A stretch of 64,000 bases of DNA, taken from positions 56,643,489-56,707,488 of the forward strand of contig NC_060065.1 in assembly GCF_020283565.1 (NCBI RefSeq). Reading direction: 5' to 3'. Below are positions 60,563-64,000 of this stretch, in pieces; position 1 is the stretch's first letter; every line of letters starts with the position of its first letter. Position numbers and translations under genes: made by a program. The notes under the pieces are model-generated. The model was not told the origin of the DNA. It was given only the letters and a program-made list of their open reading frames with translations, and searched no databases. The DNA comes from Trifolium pratense (taxonomy: Eukaryota; Streptophyta; Magnoliopsida; Fabales; Fabaceae).

Positions 60563-62486
60563 GAGTAATCAGTCAATTTAGTCCCTAAACTATCACTCTC
60601 TCACCAATTTAGTCCCTAAACTATTAAAACCAACTAAAAGGTCCCTAAACTATATTCACATCCTTCAATTTAGTCCCTAAACTATTAAAACCAACTAAAA
60701 GGTCCCTAAACTATATTCACATCCTTCAATTTAGTTCCTCGGTTAACTTTTCCGTTAAGTGACTGTTAGTAGTCCCTAAACTATAAAAAATACTTCAATT
60801 TAGTCCCTAAACTATCTTAAAAAACAACAAAATAGTAACAACACTGCTAAATCATTACTGCTAAATCAAATAACTGTTAAAACAAATAGTCTCTAAACAA
60901 ATAGTCTTTATTTTCGACATCAACTACAGCATATGCAATGACAAAAATGTGGTTGTTTGCATCTCCGCCGACAGCAGTCAACAATTGTCCTCCAAAATAA
61001 CCCTTTAAAAAACAACCATCCAATCCAATCATAGGTCTGCAGCCTTCCTTGAACCCTCTTTTACTAGCATCAAAACATATATACAATCGGTGAAATATTG
61101 GCGGCCCTTCTTGTTGTGGTATAGTGCTCATTTTCACTGTTGAACCTGGATTCTGGGATAATAACTCATGGCAATAGTCTCATAGCTTAGCATACTGATC
61201 AATTTCAGATCCCTCGACATTTTGTTTTGCTTGTTTAAGTGATCTATAAATCATACTATCCTCCAAATGTAGATTATAATCCTCTTTCATCAAGTAATAA
61301 GCCTCACTATGGCTAAGAGACGGCTGTTGTCTCAATCTCAATTCCAACTTCTCAATAACCCACTTTCTATCGGCCTGACTATTCGTGAATGTTCCTGGGC
61401 ATGAGTGAGTTGTATTTTCAAAAGTCTTGATTTGAAAGCTATTTGTTATACTACTACGCGAACAAAGTATCTCCCATTTGCAATGCTCAAACACACATTT
61501 TGCTCTTGCTCTTACCTTGTCATTCTTTATCCATTTGATTTGTCTTCCAATATGGATGGTATAGTCTTTCACAGCTTTTTTAAATTCAGCCAAAGTTGCA
61601 AACTCCATCTCTATAGCCAACCTAACTTCCCCAAATTGAGCTTCAGCATTGAATTGTGGATATATAACTCTCACTGATTCATTCTCTTCATCAGATGAAC
61701 TAATAGGCCCTCTAAGTTCTTCTGAGTGATAAGAGAACCTTCCTCCATCACTTGTATCATCATCACTTTCAGCCATCTAATATAATATAATGTATAGTAT
61801 TAACAAGGAGCACATATTGAGAAAACATTGAGGAGACAAAACAAGGACCACAATAGGACCACTATAGAGAGGCAATTGCATAAAAAAGAAACAAATTAGG
61901 ACCACTATAATACTTAAACAAATTAGGACCACAAAGCAACATAAACAATAATATAGATGGTAATAATATAAGAGATACAAAAGCTTCAAAATAGCAGCAA
62001 CATGAATACGCCAAAAAGGAAGCAACAACAACATGGTTCACGCTAAAACAAATTTGGTTCAAGCTAAAACAACATGGTTCATTGCACTAAAAAACACAAA
62101 TTTCATTCCTGAAAATTAATAAGTGAGAATAAACCCTTACAAATTTATAAAAGTTAGAACGAAAAACAGTGAAAAATGTACCTTAAAACAACGACGACAA
62201 CCGGAATTGGAGCGTATAGGTGGCTCTAGGGTTTTCAGATTGAGATGATTTGAGAGAGTTGGTCGAGAAGAGAGATATAAGAGTAAAAGTAGCTTTTGGA
62301 TTTTAGGGTTTTAAAGAACAGTTAAAGGAAAATATAACGGAGGACTAAATTGATGGATGGAAAATAGTTTAGGGACTAAATTGAAGGATGTGAATATAGT
62401 TTAGGGACCTTTTAATTGGTTTTAATAGTTTAGGGACTAAGTTGGTGAGAGAGTGATAGTTTAGGGACTAAATTGACTGATTACTC
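60563..62486 (-). mobile_element. MuDR-like (MULE) transposon, internally deleted copy 2
   Basis: Starts gagtaatcagtcaatttagt and ends ctaaattgactgattactc, with 9-base TSD cttttttta (60554-60562 and 62487-62495). 1924 bp, same family as 15593-17929 but in opposite orientation. Ends carry the tttagtccctaaactat repeat. Its deletion junction differs from copy 1, so each lost its catalytic part separately. Confidence 0.93.
60877..61776 (-). pseudogene. MuDR-family transposase remnant with nonsense mutation
   Basis: Nearly identical to the frame at 16305-17174 from MAESDDDTSDGGRFSYHSEE on. At 61177-61179 the Trp codon TGG of copy 1 (KLWDYCHELL) is TGA here, ending the frame at residue 198. The same frame continues after the stop to NNHIFVIAYAVVDVENKDYL and then diverges at a deletion. 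Because copy 2 keeps IAYAVVDVENKDY, it preserves a little more of the catalytic domain than copy 1. Confidence 0.92.
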
Positions 62487-62495
62487 CTTTTTTTA

Positions 62496-63709
62496 GTTGG
62501 TCGGAAGATCAAGACTAATCCGATATTTAAGTTACATTTTTTTTGGTGTCATATTTAAGTTACATTTAAAGACAAAGAGTTGATGATTGCTCGGGTATAT
62601 ATTAATTCTTCTGGACTAAGTCAAGACTCATTCGCAAATTGAACTAGAACACCAAATTAGACGAAGTTGCACATACCATATAATGGACACACCCTAAAGA
62701 TGCACCAAATTTTGTCCACCAAGGTACACACATACATATTGAATTCCACGCTTAAGGCTATCCGCCTACACATGTCTCCAAGGATAGATGTACAAAGAAA
62801 AAAGGTTATAGTTTCTCGAAACCCTAATTATATGTCTATAAAAATCTAACTCATAGTCTATATCATATATGCAATATCTAAACCTTAATACCTCTCACAT
62901 TAAGAATCAATGACTCAATTCAACCTTACTAGTCAAATTTCGCATATGTAAAGAATCACTAAGTAAAAATCAAACCAATGAAATTGAATATAATAGAAGT
63001 GGCTAGACTCGATCAATATAGAGAACTAGTATATTAAATTTTCATTTGAGTGAAATATATATTTTTATTTAATGTATGATGTCCCAAATAGGATTAACAC
63101 CAATAAAGAGAATCAATGCAAAATTAACAACAAAAATTTCAAATTCTTAACCATACTTCTAGCTTAAGAAATTCTATTATATCTACCAACTATTTTTTGT
63201 TTTTTTTTTGTTTTAACTCTCCCGAATTTTCATTCCTTTTGTTGTATTTATTATTATTACATGAACATTATATATTTTTAAATAAAAGAAAGACTATATT
63301 ATGTTAGCCATCATTGATAAGATGACTCCACAATTGGGGTAGCTAATTTTTCCTTCTCCGATTCATTCCCATATCCCCTTTTATTGGGCTTTTTTAAAAA
63401 TAAAAATAAATTCCCTTTCATAGTTTTATTCTTCGTTTCATTCATTGCCCCCATCAACTTGTCTTTTTGATAGTTCTTTGTGTAGTGACCTTTTTTGTTT
63501 TCTATATGTGAAATGAATGATTGACTCATGCGCCGCTATAGTACTCCTAGTCCTACCAAAAATGTGTCTAGTTTGTAAATATGATAAGGAATGGAATCCA
63601 CTTTTGCACAATATTGGAGTATATAGAGTTAGTGTCTTTAATTGTTCCTTAGAAGAAAAATAGGGTTAAACTGTTCAGGTGCAATAAAAGATGTTCACAA
63701 TTCACTTTC
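62496..63709. other. Intergenic, nothing recognised
   Basis: AT-rich with short chance frames on both strands; no supported feature. Confidence 0.45.
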
Positions 63710-63719
63710 TTTTTTCTTA

Positions 63720-63877
63720 GTCATTTTTTCCCCAACAGGGTACTTGGCTCACTGAACCGTCTAATTTAGTTCGGAGGTCAGTTCTGACACCATCTGACAG
63801 CAGTTGAGGGGTATCGAACTGTGGTTTTTTCTATCAAGTACAACGCCAATCACCACTGAACTAACTACAACGATTGA
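63720..63877 (-). mobile_element. tRNA-derived SINE, same family as 59201-59356
   Basis: Minus strand: A box in gttagttcagtggtgattgg, B box cagttcgatacccc, shared body words (aactgacctccgaa). TSD ttttttctta at 63710-63719 and 63878-63887. Confidence 0.88.
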
Positions 63878-64000
63878 TTTTTTCTTATTAATTTAGTGAT
63901 TATAATTTTATCCTTTAAAATAAATAAGCAATGCTCATAAATATTATGATGTCTCTATCAACCGAGCAATGTTCGAAGGAACGTTCTCTATTCATGTTTG

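Overview
This is a eukaryotic plant nuclear window. It is AT-rich, its genes are split by GT-AG introns, and it is dense in plant transposons: MULEs, a Helitron, a Ty3/Gypsy element, Stowaway, Tourist and Mutator MITEs, SINEs and LINE fragments. Gene content and repeat style suggest a legume (Fabaceae), plausibly Medicago or a close relative. The species is an inference.

Four genes look intact. On the minus strand they are: an ATP-dependent 6-phosphofructokinase (11 exons visible, 3' end cut by the window start); a small complex I subunit like NDUFB3 (14374-14977); a calmodulin-binding IQ67-domain protein (28648-30425); and an Aux/IAA auxin co-repressor of the IAA18/IAA26 type (47096-50635). 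Exons of all four were joined by hand; every junction keeps frame and matches known family motifs.

Three gene relics are present: a decayed GH35 beta-galactosidase on the plus strand (8497-10250), and, side by side on the minus strand, the 3' half of a 3-dehydroquinate synthase (11118-12800) and a piece of a STICHEL/DnaX-like AAA+ gene (13262-13880). The last two together look like a transduplicated chimera.

Mobile DNA dominates the rest. Two deletion derivatives of one MuDR-like family lie in opposite orientation at 15593-17929 and 60563-62486, each with target-site duplications (TSDs). A three-level nest occupies 18076-27730: a small TIR element was split by a Helitron (3' end at 27533), and the Helitron was split by a young LTR retrotransposon (19767-25393, TSD cttac, LTRs differing at four sites by eye). 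That retrotransposon has lost RT, RNase H and integrase, and its U3 carries 11 GC-rich palindrome-like CGCG motifs directly upstream of a TATA box. From 31.7 to 46 kb and 51 to 64 kb the window is gene-poor: MITEs, five SINEs with clear TSDs or promoter boxes, several LINE 3' fragments, an AT microsatellite and a hairpin-forming minisatellite at 39.2-39.8 kb.

I found no RNA genes, CRISPR arrays or prokaryotic-style systems. The most unusual signals are structural: the CGCG array in the LTR, a 254-bp MITE with three evenly spaced 26-nt hairpins, the repeated GAAACCAT/ATGGTTTC hairpin array, and a 27-bp near-perfect foldback at 6861-6927.
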